Source of the DNA: Apostichopus californicus
Taxonomy: Eukaryota > Echinodermata > Holothuroidea > Aspidochirotida > Stichopodidae
Reading direction: 5' to 3'
DNA length: 30,476 nt
Assembly: GCA_020650975.1 (NCBI GenBank)
Contig: JAIPMN010000660.1
Coordinates: forward strand, 11,204-41,679
Shown here: positions 21,801 to 28,259 of the stretch, piece after piece
How positions within the stretch are numbered: the first letter of the stretch is position 1
Layout of the letters: each line of letters starts with the position of its first letter
Made by a program: the position numbers and the translations under genes
Notes under the pieces: generated by a model
The model's database searches: none
Seen by the model: only the letters and a program-made list of their open reading frames with translations
Told to the model about the DNA's origin: nothing

Positions 21801-24800
21801 CTCACCGAGCCCTAGATTTAAAGCAAGGGAAGTTTTGAGACTTTTTTTTCTTCTTCGGGTTTTGTCCCTCGCAATTTGGCCGTGCAAGTTGGTCGTCCGT
21901 TTGTGCAAAATTTGGGTATAGTACCAAACAATGTAGCAACATAACGATGACTGGTACACTATGTCACTGTAGGCGGTACAGTTCACTGTTCATATACATG
22001 TAGGAGAGACGTGTACTGTATGTTGGTGATTAGAATGCCACAACCTTTTTTTTGGGGGGGGGGGGGTTAATACCAATTTATTATTCACCTATTTGGTGGG
22101 ATTTGGTGATCATGCAATTTGAAATTTGATGCAAATAGAATAGTTGGATAACCTACAGAGCTGATTTTGGTTGTCGGAACAGAAATTAGGTCGTCCAGGT
22201 TTACCTGTACCTTTCAAAAAATTACCCGAGATAAGTGAAGAATTTTGGATAACTTTTTTAACCTTTCACAATCCATTGCCCCATTTCCAAAATGATTCAT
22301 TTTCAAAATTACTCATTTACTTCCAGGTATTAGTAGTCAGTGAAATATTAAAACAACCTGGTTGATTGCCCTAGTTAGAAACAAAATGCCCTTTTTTTTT
22401 TTTTTTACTCTTTGCTTTTTTACTTTTTTTTAATCTAATTTTATTTATTTATTTGTTTTTATTATGCATACAGAAAAAACTGTGGATGCAGATGCATACA
22501 GTAGTTGATTGGGTCAACTCCAATTCTGTTTGCAAAGCAGTCTAATAAAGGCTATGTACTGTACAGTATGCTTGTCATGATGAAAGTGGCACAAAGCTAG
22601 GTTTGCTTTATAAACATAAACTAACACACATTTGCATATGTTATGTAATAAACCTAACAAATTAACGTTACATTTTCCCCGTTTGAGTCTATTTGAATAA
22701 CGGACTGGCGACGGGGAAATTTGAGACGATGAAAAAGAGCAGAGAAATTTATGGCTAGATTGGGATTCGAGCCAGTGACCTATGGACCGGTAACCCAGTG
22801 GTCACTGATTCGTATCCCGTTATTGCCATAAACATCTTTGCCCTTTTCCAACTTTCTCGGATGGAAGATGAAGCTATGCTTCTGCTCGAGTTACCTGGTT
22901 GGTTGCCCCACTTCCATGATTCCAGGAAGCACACCGATGGAAGCAGGTCAGGTCCACAGTTCTCTCCATCCTCCCCCTGCTGACAGGAGATGCAGCTACA
23001 AGAACTATTCAGTCCACTGCCGACATTGACACAAGAACAAGTGGCATTAGTTCTCCCTGTAAAAACCAAAGTCGAGAAAATATGAAGATCTTGAAACGAC
23101 TTGCGCAGGTAATGAGATTGAAAATCATGAAGAACGGAGAGAGAGAGGTGCCTCATGGGTGAGAGGTGGTGCCTATAGTCGTAATCGATTAATCGCCAGT
23201 AGTCGCGATTACACTTTGGAAGTTTTGATTTATGTGCTCAAAATCTAAGTTGCGATTACTCGACTAAAAGCTAGCACTACACATAATCTGCTTTTGAAAA
23301 ATAGCCTTAGAACCAATCAAAAAATAACTTTGATGCAGATTGTCAGCTAATATCGCAAAAGTACAGGTTCTCACAATGCTACACTAGCACTCACTGTGCT
23401 GCATTAAAGATCAGCAAGCACCTGCTCCGGTTAGATTCATGGGTTTACTCTTGTTCTGCAGGGCAACATTCATTCTTAGCAATGTTTGATTAGTTGCGCA
23501 TAATCGCAAATTCCTAAGTTATTAATCATTTAAGATTGGCAAAGTATTTGTTGTTTCTTAAAACATGTTTACATTTACTTCATTACTGGTCTGGTTCACA
23601 TTTATCGGATGTCTGATCGAGTGTGTCCATTTCGGTGTAGTTTAATTTCAATGTGCAAAATATGTGCTTGCTATCGTGCTAGTCTAGAGCCTAGCCTAGA
23701 ACTTTGTTCACTTAAATTGTGCTTTGCAAAAACATACGAAATATGTGCAGTGCTCGCTGAAAGTCATTGCCATCCTACAAGTTGGCAGTTACTGTAATTT
23801 GATACTCTTTACAAGATGATACATTTTCATGGAAACGGGTTGTAAGACTTCGGGAAATCCCAATGACGTCCACACGGCTTACGGCACACACAGGGAAAAT
23901 TTTGTAGTGTTCAGAGTCTGTATAGCAGTTTTGAAGGTTCTGAAATTTATGTCTTATAAAATACTATGGTCTCTGTTTTCTGAGACTGCTATAATATACA
24001 TTTTATGAGTAAGTTGCCAATTTTGCCAGGTATTTTGATGCCATACCAGATCAAATATTCCGACTCATTTTCAATGGATGCAAAATTTACAGCCTGATTC
24101 AAAATTGGCTTCAACAGATATATAAGGCGGTGGAATGAGTAGGGTTAGACCAAAGCTGGTTGAAAAACTGTAGATGGTTTAGTGTGTCAACAATACTAAA
24201 CATTACCAAACAGCCTTATGGATGGGTTAGAATGCTCTGGTTGTGTGGGGACAGGTACACCAGTGATTAACCACATGGATTTTAGAAAAATGTGAGATTC
24301 GATAGAGACCTCATGAGAAAGCTAGAAATCTTACAAAGGAAATCTAAACGATGGACAAATTAAGTTCAGACGAGACAGATGTACAGTCACACGCCGAATC
24401 TTGCTTTCGGAGTTGGACAACCTGTGATTAATGTACAAGATGCTGCTCTTGTAGTACAGTAATACTGTGACTGTTGTTAATCTCTGATGTAAAACCTTAC
24501 TTCCAAGATTTGTCATCCAACGCTACTGACATTTCGCCGGCTAACCATTCCCTTATACCCGTCCGTCTTGCGGTTTTCGTAAAAAGGCACGCATGTTTTC
24601 TCTATTTACTACAGACTTCTAAAATCTTGTGACTAAGTCACAAATCATTACTGGCAGGGATTATGTAGGCTTTCAAATCAGACATCAGTTAATCTTGAGC
24701 AAAGCATTAAATGAAGAGACAAGGGCTTTTTGTTAATGACTCTCCCAGTGACTGAGAAATATTACTACTGTACCTTGTTGCACAACCAATAGTAATTAAT

Positions 24801-26173
24801 CTACCAGATGCCCAAACTACACCAGTTCAGGCAATCTCTCTCTCTCTCTCTTTCTAGGAATGTTTCTTCTTTTAATGTACAGTATATCAATCATATTTGA
24901 CAACCAACTTGGCAATTTGGCATGAAACCTGACCACGGGGCACCGAGTATACACTGATCCGTTTAACCTACTATTACAGTATGTCAGTACTGCAATGGTA
25001 TGGTAGTCAAGGGACAGTAGAAATACACAACACTGTCCAATTTACAGCTGTAAGGAAGGGGAACCGTACCTAGTAATCTCCAGTTCAAGGTGCCATTGTC
25101 AATTTAAGCAAACTTTAGCCTACTTACAGGTGGTCCAGGGAGCAAAATCAATGTGTGAGAGAGAGGGGGAGGGGGGGGGGGACTTTGCAGTCAGGAGAAG
25201 AACTGAATGCAACTGTTAGTAGCTGAGATTTACTTTTGGAGGGGGGGGAAGTGGGTGGGGTAAAGGATGCTATATTCAGAAATTCAATAACAATAACAAT
25301 ATCCATGGGAGTACCTTCCCCAACGCATCAGGTTCCCACAGTTTTTAAATGACTACTTTATTGAACTGGCATATTGGAAATTGGAATGACACTTAACCAT
25401 TTCAATAACTTATATGCCAAGTCTGTTTGCATTGTGGTCAAGGGAGAAATTCAACAATGTGTAACTGGGCGAAAGGGGTGGGGGGGGGGGAATGTGGAAG
25501 TGGAATTACTGGAATGACATATTTTTCTGAAACAAAAAGCAATGTGCAATGGTTTAGGAATTGATACGGTTCTGTACAACTGACCTTTTCCTGGCGATAA
25601 ATTGAACCTTAGTTCTGCCTTGTCAGATGTGACCTCCCCATCCTTCACAAGTTGGTTCCAGTACTTGCTCAGTCCTTCACGATTGAAAACGGCCTAAAGG
25701 TGCAAAAGAAATGACGCAAGAACACACTGTTCAATCTACAGAAAGACAAATGGACCGATTTGGGCCCAAAAAGTTACATGATTTTCACAGATCTGAGTCA
25801 TAGGATATTCAAGGAGAAGCAAACTCAACCACAATAGAGATGCTCATGATCAAGAATTCTCCAATAACTTATGAACATTTTTGTTCTGTTAGACTGTTGT
25901 ATTTATGCGGTACAGTAGAGTATGTAAAAGTTATGTCAGGAAGATATTCGTCATTGTGTGTTGCCATTAGTGCCATCAATCTAGCAGTTCTTTTCGGTAA
26001 GATGATGTGATGGTAAAAGACCTTTCAGATGAGTGCCTTTAAGTTATATGGATCCATGAATTCACATTCAGTAGGACAAAACTTACTTGTAAATCTGTCT
26101 TGAGCCATTTTGAGTTATGGTCCTGTCTTCCAGGAACCACGGTAGTGACATGACTTTCATTTCCGCTTGACAT
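656..26173 (-). CDS. HERC2: HERC2 orthologue, 5' part (19 coding exons, 3' truncated)
   Basis: This is a spliced gene read from 26173 down to 656. Joining 19 exons gives an open frame of 3535 nt (1178 codons plus one base), and every intron has GT..AG ends and matching phase. Conserved HERC2 blocks occur in order: [12 protein letters not shown] start, SWx[27 protein letters not shown]-like, RLD1 blades with WGxGxxGxLGx[30 protein letters not shown] and [13 protein letters not shown]2 is known as a nuclear/centrosomal E3 ubiquitin ligase of about 4800 residues acting in the DNA-damage response, partly with RNF8, and in other ubiquitin pathways. Only its N-terminal quarter is here; the catalytic HECT domain is outside the window. 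The ATG agrees with human HERC2, whose first exon is non-coding. Product identity is near certain; exact exon ends are predictions. Confidence 0.95.
812..1300 (-). other. HERC2: Intron 18
   Basis: AT-rich intron. Its exon 18 side is an imperfect GGAT/GAAT simple repeat (about 1119-1290). Nothing else recognised. Confidence 0.75.
1119..1290. repeat. Imperfect GGATGAATGAAT simple repeat
   Basis: About 170 bp of interspersed GGAT, GAAT and TTAA words on the plus strand, running up to about 10 bp before the exon 18 donor. The donor itself reads normally. Confidence 0.8.
1301..1491 (-). CDS. HERC2: HERC2 coding exon 18
   Basis: The exon encodes residues about 1063-1127: [13 protein letters not shown], then [16 protein letters not shown] and [18 protein letters not shown]. 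Human has NIASQTVARLKDV and ERSASLDLLLRFQRLLISKLYP. The acceptor is TTATTCCAG and the donor TAG|GTAAAA, phase 1. Part of this exon (1423-1481) is present again, inverted, in intron 15. Confidence 0.93.
1492..2193 (-). other. HERC2: Intron 17
   Basis: No gene, clear repeat or mobile element is recognised. A short plus-strand open frame (1546-1788) has no recognisable content and low-complexity ends. Confidence 0.65.
2194..2338 (-). CDS. HERC2: HERC2 coding exon 17
   Basis: The exon encodes residues about 1015-1063. It starts [16 protein letters not shown], has a very basic VKKRKKKLQ, and ends [10 protein letters not shown], matching human LVQLIQQLLR. The middle is the variable linker. The acceptor is TTTTGGTTATAG and the donor AAG|GTAAAA, phase 2. 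Confidence 0.88.
2339..3202 (-). other. HERC2: Intron 16
   Basis: AT-rich intron carrying one 29-bp tandem duplication (2577-2634). The plus-strand open frame at 2236-2673 runs over the antisense of exon 17 and the duplication, and is not considered a gene. Confidence 0.65.
2577..2634. repeat. 29-bp perfect tandem duplication
   Basis: Two identical copies, 2577-2605 and 2606-2634, of a unit starting TGCTGCATATAGATATG. A third partial start (GAGCTGCTG) follows. Confidence 0.85.
3203..3406 (-). CDS. HERC2: HERC2 coding exon 16
   Basis: The exon encodes residues about 947-1015: [20 protein letters not shown] then [20 protein letters not shown], nearly identical to human. It is followed by an acidic tail, [13 protein letters not shown], in the variable linker. 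The acceptor is TTTTCCTGCAG and the donor GAA|GTAAGA, phase 1. Confidence 0.95.
3721..3779 (+). pseudogene. Inverted partial copy of HERC2 exon 18
   Basis: These 59 bp on the plus strand match the minus strand of exon 18 (1481 down to 1423) at 56 positions with no gaps. The frame is still readable as [17 protein letters not shown]. The match begins 10 bases inside the exon and contains no intron sequence. It is bordered by TATATATTTATATAT on one side and a (TA)n tract on the other. It lies antisense to the host transcript, so it cannot act as an exon of HERC2. Confidence 0.9.
3781..3816. repeat. (TA)n microsatellite
   Basis: An uninterrupted alternating TA run of 36 bases, directly adjoining the inverted exon 18 fragment. 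Confidence 0.95.
3941..4169 (-). CDS. HERC2: HERC2 coding exon 15
   Basis: The exon encodes residues about 871-947: [57 protein letters not shown] and [12 protein letters not shown]. Human has LHAAISHQVDPEFLGLG and [24 protein letters not shown]. The gene track shows no long open frame here because the frame begins and ends at splice sites. The acceptor is TTTTCATAG and the donor CTG|GTAAGA, phase 1. Confidence 0.95.
4170..4803 (-). other. HERC2: Intron 14
   Basis: Contains a pyrimidine-rich plus-strand stretch (about 4418-4685). No recognised repeat family or gene. Confidence 0.65.
4804..5004 (-). CDS. HERC2: HERC2 coding exon 14 (end of RLD1 and WPPPQEKEC motif)
   Basis: A 67-codon exon, phase 0 at both ends, residues about 804-870. 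It closes RLD1 with [18 protein letters not shown], then [19 protein letters not shown] and [10 protein letters not shown], then LNLLRLQ. Human reads SFAWSSCSEWSIGLRVPF and [11 protein letters not shown]. The acceptor is GTTTTTCAG and the donor CAG|GTAAAA. Confidence 0.95.
5005..5664 (-). other. HERC2: Intron 13
   Basis: AT-rich, with no recognised feature beyond its splice sites. Confidence 0.65.
5665..5947 (-). CDS. HERC2: HERC2 coding exon 13 (last RLD1 blades)
   Basis: The exon encodes residues about 709-803: [20 protein letters not shown], then [35 protein letters not shown] and ending CGVACGTAQ. It matches human GKGDNQRLGHGTEEHVRYPK and GIACGPAQ. The acceptor TTCTTTTCCAG is the unit from which a tandem satellite in intron 12 appears to have grown (see findings). 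The donor is CAG|GTGAGG, phase 0. Confidence 0.94.
5944..6690. repeat. 53-55 bp tandem satellite overlapping the exon 13 acceptor
   Basis: Regular monomers start at 6167, 6222, 6277, 6330, 6385, 6439, 6493 and 6548, each reading roughly ACCC(C)TGTAAAAGAATT then AATAGCAAGTATATTAATAC. More diverged copies occur at 5944, 5998, about 6112, 6602 and about 6640. The 5944 monomer includes the last four exon bases (TACCC) and the acceptor CTGG of exon 13. Monomers 6277-6438 and 6439-6601 form two near-identical three-monomer blocks. Confidence 0.92.
5948..7401 (-). other. HERC2: Intron 12, satellite and repeat insertion
   Basis: Next to the exon 13 acceptor is a 53-55 bp tandem array. Next to the exon 12 donor is a dispersed repeat copy (about 7150-7377). 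The middle (about 6700-7140) is AT-rich with no recognised feature. Confidence 0.75.
7150..7377 (+). mobile_element. Dispersed repeat copy A with GATCCTGCTAGGATCGAAACG terminal motif
   Basis: About 228 bp, closely matching 8229-8442 (CTCTCCTCTTCCCCTGTTGG ... CTTACTTTTACACATTC). It ends in a small hairpin GATCC-TGCTA-GGATC followed by GAAACGTC. Ends of this style are familiar from Penelope-like retroelements, which is an inference; no reverse transcriptase is present. It stops about 20 bp from the exon 12 donor. Confidence 0.7.
7402..7573 (-). CDS. HERC2: HERC2 coding exon 12 (RLD1 blade)
   Basis: The exon encodes residues about 652-709: [56 protein letters not shown]. Human has [20 protein letters not shown] and CGSQFSIALTKDGQVYSW. 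The acceptor is CCCCACAG; the donor TTG|GTAAGT sits only about 20 bp from a dispersed repeat copy. Confidence 0.96.
7727..7960. repeat. Dispersed repeat-like stretch (TGACCTTTGACC / GTTTACAAG words)
   Basis: Contains GTGACCTTTGACCTCCAC and GAGTTAACATGTTTACAAGC. Similar words recur at about 19105-19230 (GACCTCAAATGACCTCTGACC, GAGTTATCATGTTTACAAGC) and about 14576-14670. Such words are common in interspersed repeats of marine invertebrates. Boundaries are approximate. Confidence 0.45.
8229..8491 (+). mobile_element. Dispersed repeat copy B (left arm of fold-back)
   Basis: The first part matches copy A. The terminal motif here is intact: CTGAAGA, A, GATCC-TGCTA-GGATC, GAAACGTC (8381-8412). It continues through CACAGGCTCTCTAGTGGAT. 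Positions 8387-8491 are repeated inverted at 9307-9411. Confidence 0.75.
8387..9411. mobile_element. Fold-back element with 105-bp terminal inverted repeats
   Basis: Arms 8387-8491 and 9307-9411 are inverted copies, gap-free, with about 5 mismatches in 105 bp. The 815-bp interior has no recognised coding sequence. It may be a non-autonomous element or two opposed copies of the same retroelement end. Confidence 0.8.
9371..9496. mobile_element. Head-to-head copies with shared terminal motif (copy C)
   Basis: Left arm 9371-9411 and right arm 9456-9496 are inverted copies (39 of 41 bases), enclosing GTGCATGTTTTTGTCCC and nearby sequence also seen in copies A and B. The junction at 9411/9412 cuts copy C short. 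Confidence 0.8.
10116..10229 (-). CDS. HERC2: HERC2 coding exon 11 (RLD1 blade)
   Basis: A 114-bp exon encoding residues about 614-652. It reads [16 protein letters not shown] followed by [17 protein letters not shown], aligned with human EDEAIPMLVAGLKG and VACGSGDAQTLAVTENG. It is too short to stand out as an open frame alone; splice phase and the alignment support it. The acceptor is TTTACAATAG and the donor CAG|GTATGA. Confidence 0.92.
10230..11368 (-). other. HERC2: Intron 10
   Basis: Contains the unexplained plus-strand nearly open frame 10519-11310 and a T8-G9-A-G8 tract at about 11048-11080. Confidence 0.65.
10519..11310 (+). pseudogene. Unidentified nearly open reading frame, two internal stops
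   Basis: One plus-strand frame runs 263 codons with only two stops, TGA at 10723 and TAG at 10942, before TAA at 11308. In this AT-rich DNA many more would be expected. The translation includes ordinary mixed-composition stretches (for example [40 protein letters not shown]) and a glycine run from the poly-G tract. I do not recognise any family. It could be a decayed gene or transposon fragment, or chance. Confidence 0.3.
11369..11526 (-). CDS. HERC2: HERC2 coding exon 10 (RLD1 blade)
   Basis: The exon encodes residues about 561-614: [32 protein letters not shown] and [12 protein letters not shown]. The last parts match human [31 protein letters not shown]. The acceptor is ACCTTGCAG and the donor G|GTAAGG, phase 1. 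Confidence 0.93.
11527..12469 (-). other. HERC2: Intron 9
   Basis: No recognised repeat or gene. I searched it by eye for a micro-exon encoding RLGHG and found none. Confidence 0.6.
12470..12600 (-). CDS. HERC2: HERC2 coding exon 9 (RLD1 blade)
   Basis: The exon encodes residues about 518-561: [20 protein letters not shown], then [20 protein letters not shown]. Human has IVKIAAHSDGHHYLALAATGEVYSWGCGDGG at this place. The exon stops at GG|GTAAGC, after which human continues RLGHGDT; those residues are not found in exon 10 (see findings). Phase 0 to 2. Confidence 0.9.
12731..13100. repeat. 190-bp tandem duplication
   Basis: Copy 1 (about 12731-12920) and copy 2 (about 12921-13100) share ATGTCACTGATC, ATGATCTGTCTCTTAGAAG, GAGTGTGTATTGGGGGTGAG and CGGGAGGCATGA in the same order. 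Anchor positions 12741 and 12931 give the 190-bp period. Copy 1 ends in a longer (CT)n run. Confidence 0.9.
12892..12913. repeat. (CT)n microsatellite
   Basis: An eleven-unit CT run at the end of copy 1 of the 190-bp duplication. Confidence 0.9.
13151..13363 (-). CDS. HERC2: HERC2 coding exon 8 (start of RLD1)
   Basis: A 71-codon exon, phase 0 at both ends, residues about 447-517. It opens RLD1 with [10 protein letters not shown] (human EVIGWGLIGW). The region [20 protein letters not shown] is followed by [13 protein letters not shown] (human GRVYTQAYNSD). This blade is divergent in human HERC2 as well. The donor CAG|GTTTGT is acceptable. Confidence 0.9.
13364..14133 (-). other. HERC2: Intron 7
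   Basis: No gene or repeat family recognised. A G-rich plus-strand tract lies at about 14083-14113, close to the exon 7 donor; in the transcript it is C-rich. Confidence 0.65.
14134..14298 (-). CDS. HERC2: HERC2 coding exon 7
   Basis: This is a 55-codon exon, phase 0 at both ends. It encodes [20 protein letters not shown] and [16 protein letters not shown], matching human NESFLRYLTLPQDNELAID and VVMAHLDRLATPCMPP. It lies immediately before RLD1. The acceptor is TATAAAAACAG and the donor AAG|GTAAAG. Confidence 0.93.
14846..14861. repeat. Poly-G tract
   Basis: A run of uninterrupted G on the plus strand, followed by TGGGGTGGGAG. Confidence 0.9.
15446..15466. repeat. (CT)n microsatellite
   Basis: About ten CT units in intron 6. 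Confidence 0.9.
15849..16146 (-). CDS. HERC2: HERC2 coding exon 6
   Basis: The exon encodes residues about 292-391. It contains [20 protein letters not shown] and [16 protein letters not shown], matching human DQHLALAILLELAVQRGTLS and [17 protein letters not shown] second AG lies two bases inside the chosen acceptor (CTGCAG|AGACC); frame with exon 5 favours the first. The donor GAG|GTGAGT is strong and phase 0. Confidence 0.95.
16147..16799 (-). other. HERC2: Intron 5
   Basis: No gene seen. A C-run followed by an A-run (about 16750-16770) lies close to the exon 5 donor; in the transcript it reads T-run then G-run. Confidence 0.65.
16800..17063 (-). CDS. HERC2: HERC2 coding exon 5
   Basis: The exon encodes residues about 204-292. 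It contains [18 protein letters not shown] and [20 protein letters not shown], nearly identical to human HERC2 and one of its most conserved stretches. The ending FLKSVVVG corresponds to human FLRSVVTG. The acceptor is TTATTTCCAG and the donor GG|GTAAGG, phase 2 at both ends. Confidence 0.95.
17064..18256 (-). other. HERC2: Intron 4
   Basis: AT-rich. I recognise no repeat family or gene in it. Confidence 0.6.
18257..18509 (-). CDS. HERC2: HERC2 coding exon 4
   Basis: The exon encodes residues about 120-204. The start [19 protein letters not shown] and then [20 protein letters not shown] match human NELKECLSVLVKEQQAL and LSALRLKQRLVILERYFIAL. The C-terminal half is a lysine-rich linker ending [13 protein letters not shown]. 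The acceptor is TTTTTATCAG; the donor AAC|GTAAAA is slightly weak but gives phase 2, which joins exon 5 to make [12 protein letters not shown], close to human KKSSRPAGKG. Confidence 0.88.
19095..19320 (+). repeat. Dispersed repeat-like stretch, SINE-sized
   Basis: Reads TGACCTCAAATGACCTCTGACC ... GAGTTATCATGTTTACAAGC, AGAGCTGTCACATACACAG, CACACACCATCACCACTGCA and GATTCCTTTTGCT. This word order is familiar from abundant interspersed repeats in echinoderm and other marine genomes, recalled from general knowledge. The ends are approximate. Confidence 0.5.
22762..22818. repeat. 19-bp inverted repeat carrying tRNA T-arm-like box B
   Basis: Arms 22762-22780 and 22800-22818 pair at 16 of 19 positions. 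The minus strand of the left arm reads GGCTCGAATCC, one base from the pol III box B consensus GGTTCGAATCC. No complete tRNA fold was found. Confidence 0.5.
22895..23056 (-). CDS. HERC2: HERC2 coding exon 3 (cysteine-rich, then SWKWG motif)
   Basis: The 162-bp exon encodes residues about 66-120. The end, [10 protein letters not shown], matches human LDSWVWGKQP and anchors the call. The first 45 residues hold seven cysteines (CSC, CSC, then single C's) where human HERC2 has a charged, cysteine-free linker. The acceptor is GGTTTTTACAG and the donor CAG|GTAACT, and both phases fit the neighbours. The cysteine-rich part is not recognised and may be lineage specific. Confidence 0.8.
23057..25584 (-). 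other. HERC2: Intron 2
   Basis: Holds a (CT)n run (24835-24852), three poly-G tracts (about 25165-25180, 25239-25248, 25480-25490) and many TACNGTA words. No gene recognised. Confidence 0.65.
24835..24852. repeat. (CT)n microsatellite
   Basis: About nine CT units in intron 2. Confidence 0.9.
25585..25693 (-). CDS. HERC2: HERC2 coding exon 2
   Basis: The exon encodes residues about 30-66: [20 protein letters not shown] and a less conserved tail. The human counterpart reads FTRDGLCGLWNEMVKDGE, so the alignment is clear. It enters in phase 0 after a TTTAG acceptor and leaves with one base of a glycine codon at a G|GTCAGT donor. It is 109 bp long. Confidence 0.85.
25694..26086 (-). other. HERC2: Intron 1 of the coding part
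   Basis: A short AT-rich intron with no recognised feature. Confidence 0.7.
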
Positions 26174-26183
26174 TCTAATCAAC
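26087..26183 (-). CDS. HERC2: HERC2 coding exon 1 (start codon at 26173-26171)
   Basis: The coding part is 26173-26087, 29 codons, starting MSSGNES and ending [10 protein letters not shown], which matches the human N-terminal SKWLKTDIQ. The ATG is preceded by only 10 bases of 5' UTR (26183-26174) after an acceptor reading TTTTTTTGTGTCCACAG, so a further upstream non-coding exon is expected. The donor is CAA|GTAAGT, phase 0. The first 20 residues differ from vertebrates, as is usual for this end of the protein. Confidence 0.85.
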
Positions 26184-28259
26184 CTGTGGACACAAAAAAA
26201 GAACATAGAGGACGATGCAAAAACTGATACTAGGGAGGAAGAACAGTGTAATGTTCAACGACAGTAGTCTTAGAATCCATCTAATGTTTCCAAAAGCAAC
26301 ATTATTATTCATTTCAAAACACAACTTAATATTGCAGCTATGTAACAACGGTCATTTCAAAACGATAGGGTAGTGTTTGTCATGTACTGTGTAAAGTATA
26401 CATGATAACGTGAGTGCGGAGATCTAGAGAAAAATCGGGCGACTTTTTTATGAACGTTAAGTGGACACATTAAACACAACATTTAGGTTCAAGCATTTCT
26501 GATTTAAACAGCTCAGCAAAGGACATGTGTTGGTTTGTAAACCTTTCCATGAGACTTAAATAAAAGTATAAAAAGCAATACAAGATATAACAGATTTTGG
26601 AGACACAAAATTTTAGACATAATTGACTGTACATACTGTATGTTACATACCGTACATCGCACATAATTTACTCTCAAACAAAATACAAATTGGTGGAGAG
26701 CGTTAGTAATTGGGACTATGTAATTAATGTGGGAAGGCACATTTTGTAAAGTACTGTACTTTTCTCCGGATGGTTCATTTAAATTCAACAATCTTTTGCA
26801 TGTCACAACTTTGTGTCACATTAATTTTTTTATATAAATAATTATTTTACCACAGAAAATGATACTGTATTTGGGAATGTGTCAAAGTTGGACCTGCTAT
26901 CATATAAATAGTCAACACTCTTACAAGACTATAAAACTGTGGAAGTATAGTATAAACATCCATCCTTGTTCAAGTTGACATTTAATCTCTCTGGACCATA
27001 TTGGAAGATAACTACTGTATATATATTGCAATAAATTACAGAGAGACTGTGAACAGCCTATATCCTATTAAGGTTATCCACAAATCATAATAATGTTAAG
27101 ACATTTTCTTTCTCACTGAGAACAGATTAATTCAGCTATTGATGTTGTGTATACATACAACATCAGCCGTAGAGACTTTTTTAGTCCTGTACATACTCTT
27201 CATGTTTGGAAAACTGAATTATCGCATCCAGATGAATGCTATCACTCTGTGAAAACATTTCAAGACTCATTGAAGAACAATTATGCAATGTGCATCGGAT
27301 CTGTTTAGATTTCCCTCCACCGTGCTTGCTTTAGCGCTTGCTATTGTAGTTTTTTCAATGGCAACTTAACAACAGTTAAGTGCTCCCATTTGGGGAGTTT
27401 CAATGCTTCCATTTTAGTTTACAATATGTGGTATGAAACTCTGACACAGCTCGACTGTGTCCAGACAGGCTGTAATGGTAACGTTTGAACTTTGAAGCTG
27501 CATTGCTTAAAATGAATAATGGATCATTGAGGTTAAAGGATGTGAGGTGCACAACATAATCCATTTTGGTAGATGAGTGGCCTAAAGGGATTTAAATAAC
27601 ATTCATGCAGATGAACAAATAATGTGGTGATGGCAGGACAAATACAAGGAGGATGTCTTCACTTGGACAATACATTAATCTCATGCACTTTGCATAATTT
27701 TTAACGAGATTTCCAACTTACATTTCAAACTGGTTCAACATATTATGTACACCACAATTTTTTACTGGTTGCACAGAGGATTTATAAGTAATTTGCCTTT
27801 GAAATCTTTTTTTTTTTTATATGGTTATGTTTGGCCCTAACCAGTGATGAAAATTAGGTTTTTTTTTTTTTTGCCATCTTTTATTCAAACTTTGAATTCA
27901 ATGTTACAATTTTGTTTTGAAAATTAGCTTGCTACAAAAACAAGGCCATGAGAATAATTGTTTTAGAATTGTATCCAACCAATTTTCAAATGGAATGAGA
28001 AATTTCTTCATTATCTTATTTCTACTAAGCATCTTCCAGGATTTCATTGCAATGTAGTATAGGCCCTACGTATTAATTAAACTGCTAAAACCTATATCAA
28101 AGATGCCACATCACTGGAACAGATTCCTAATGTTTGATGATTTGGAATCTGCATTTTTAATGATAAGGTCTTTTCCTGCAAACAATGAACATATTCAGGA
28201 GGACCCTTTGAACCCTAAAGTGAGACTTGCCTTGAGGTTAAGTTCAGACTTAACTAATT
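26184..28259 (-). other. Upstream of the first coding exon; probable 5' UTR intron
   Basis: AT-rich, with no recognised gene. Because the start codon exon begins at a splice acceptor, this should be intron, but I could not identify the first non-coding exon or promoter here. Confidence 0.5.

Larger units (their letters stand above)
18510..22894 (-). other. HERC2: Intron 3 (4.4 kb, longest internal intron)
   Basis: Contains one dispersed repeat-like stretch (about 19095-19320), a T/G tract near 22047-22068 and a box-B-bearing inverted repeat (22762-22818). Open frames at 20954-21320 overlap each other in two frames and match nothing I recognise. Confidence 0.65.

Noticed and set aside
22735..22820. 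tRNA gene
   Set aside because: Only a box-B-like T-arm is present; no matching box A, acceptor stem or anticodon arm could be drawn.
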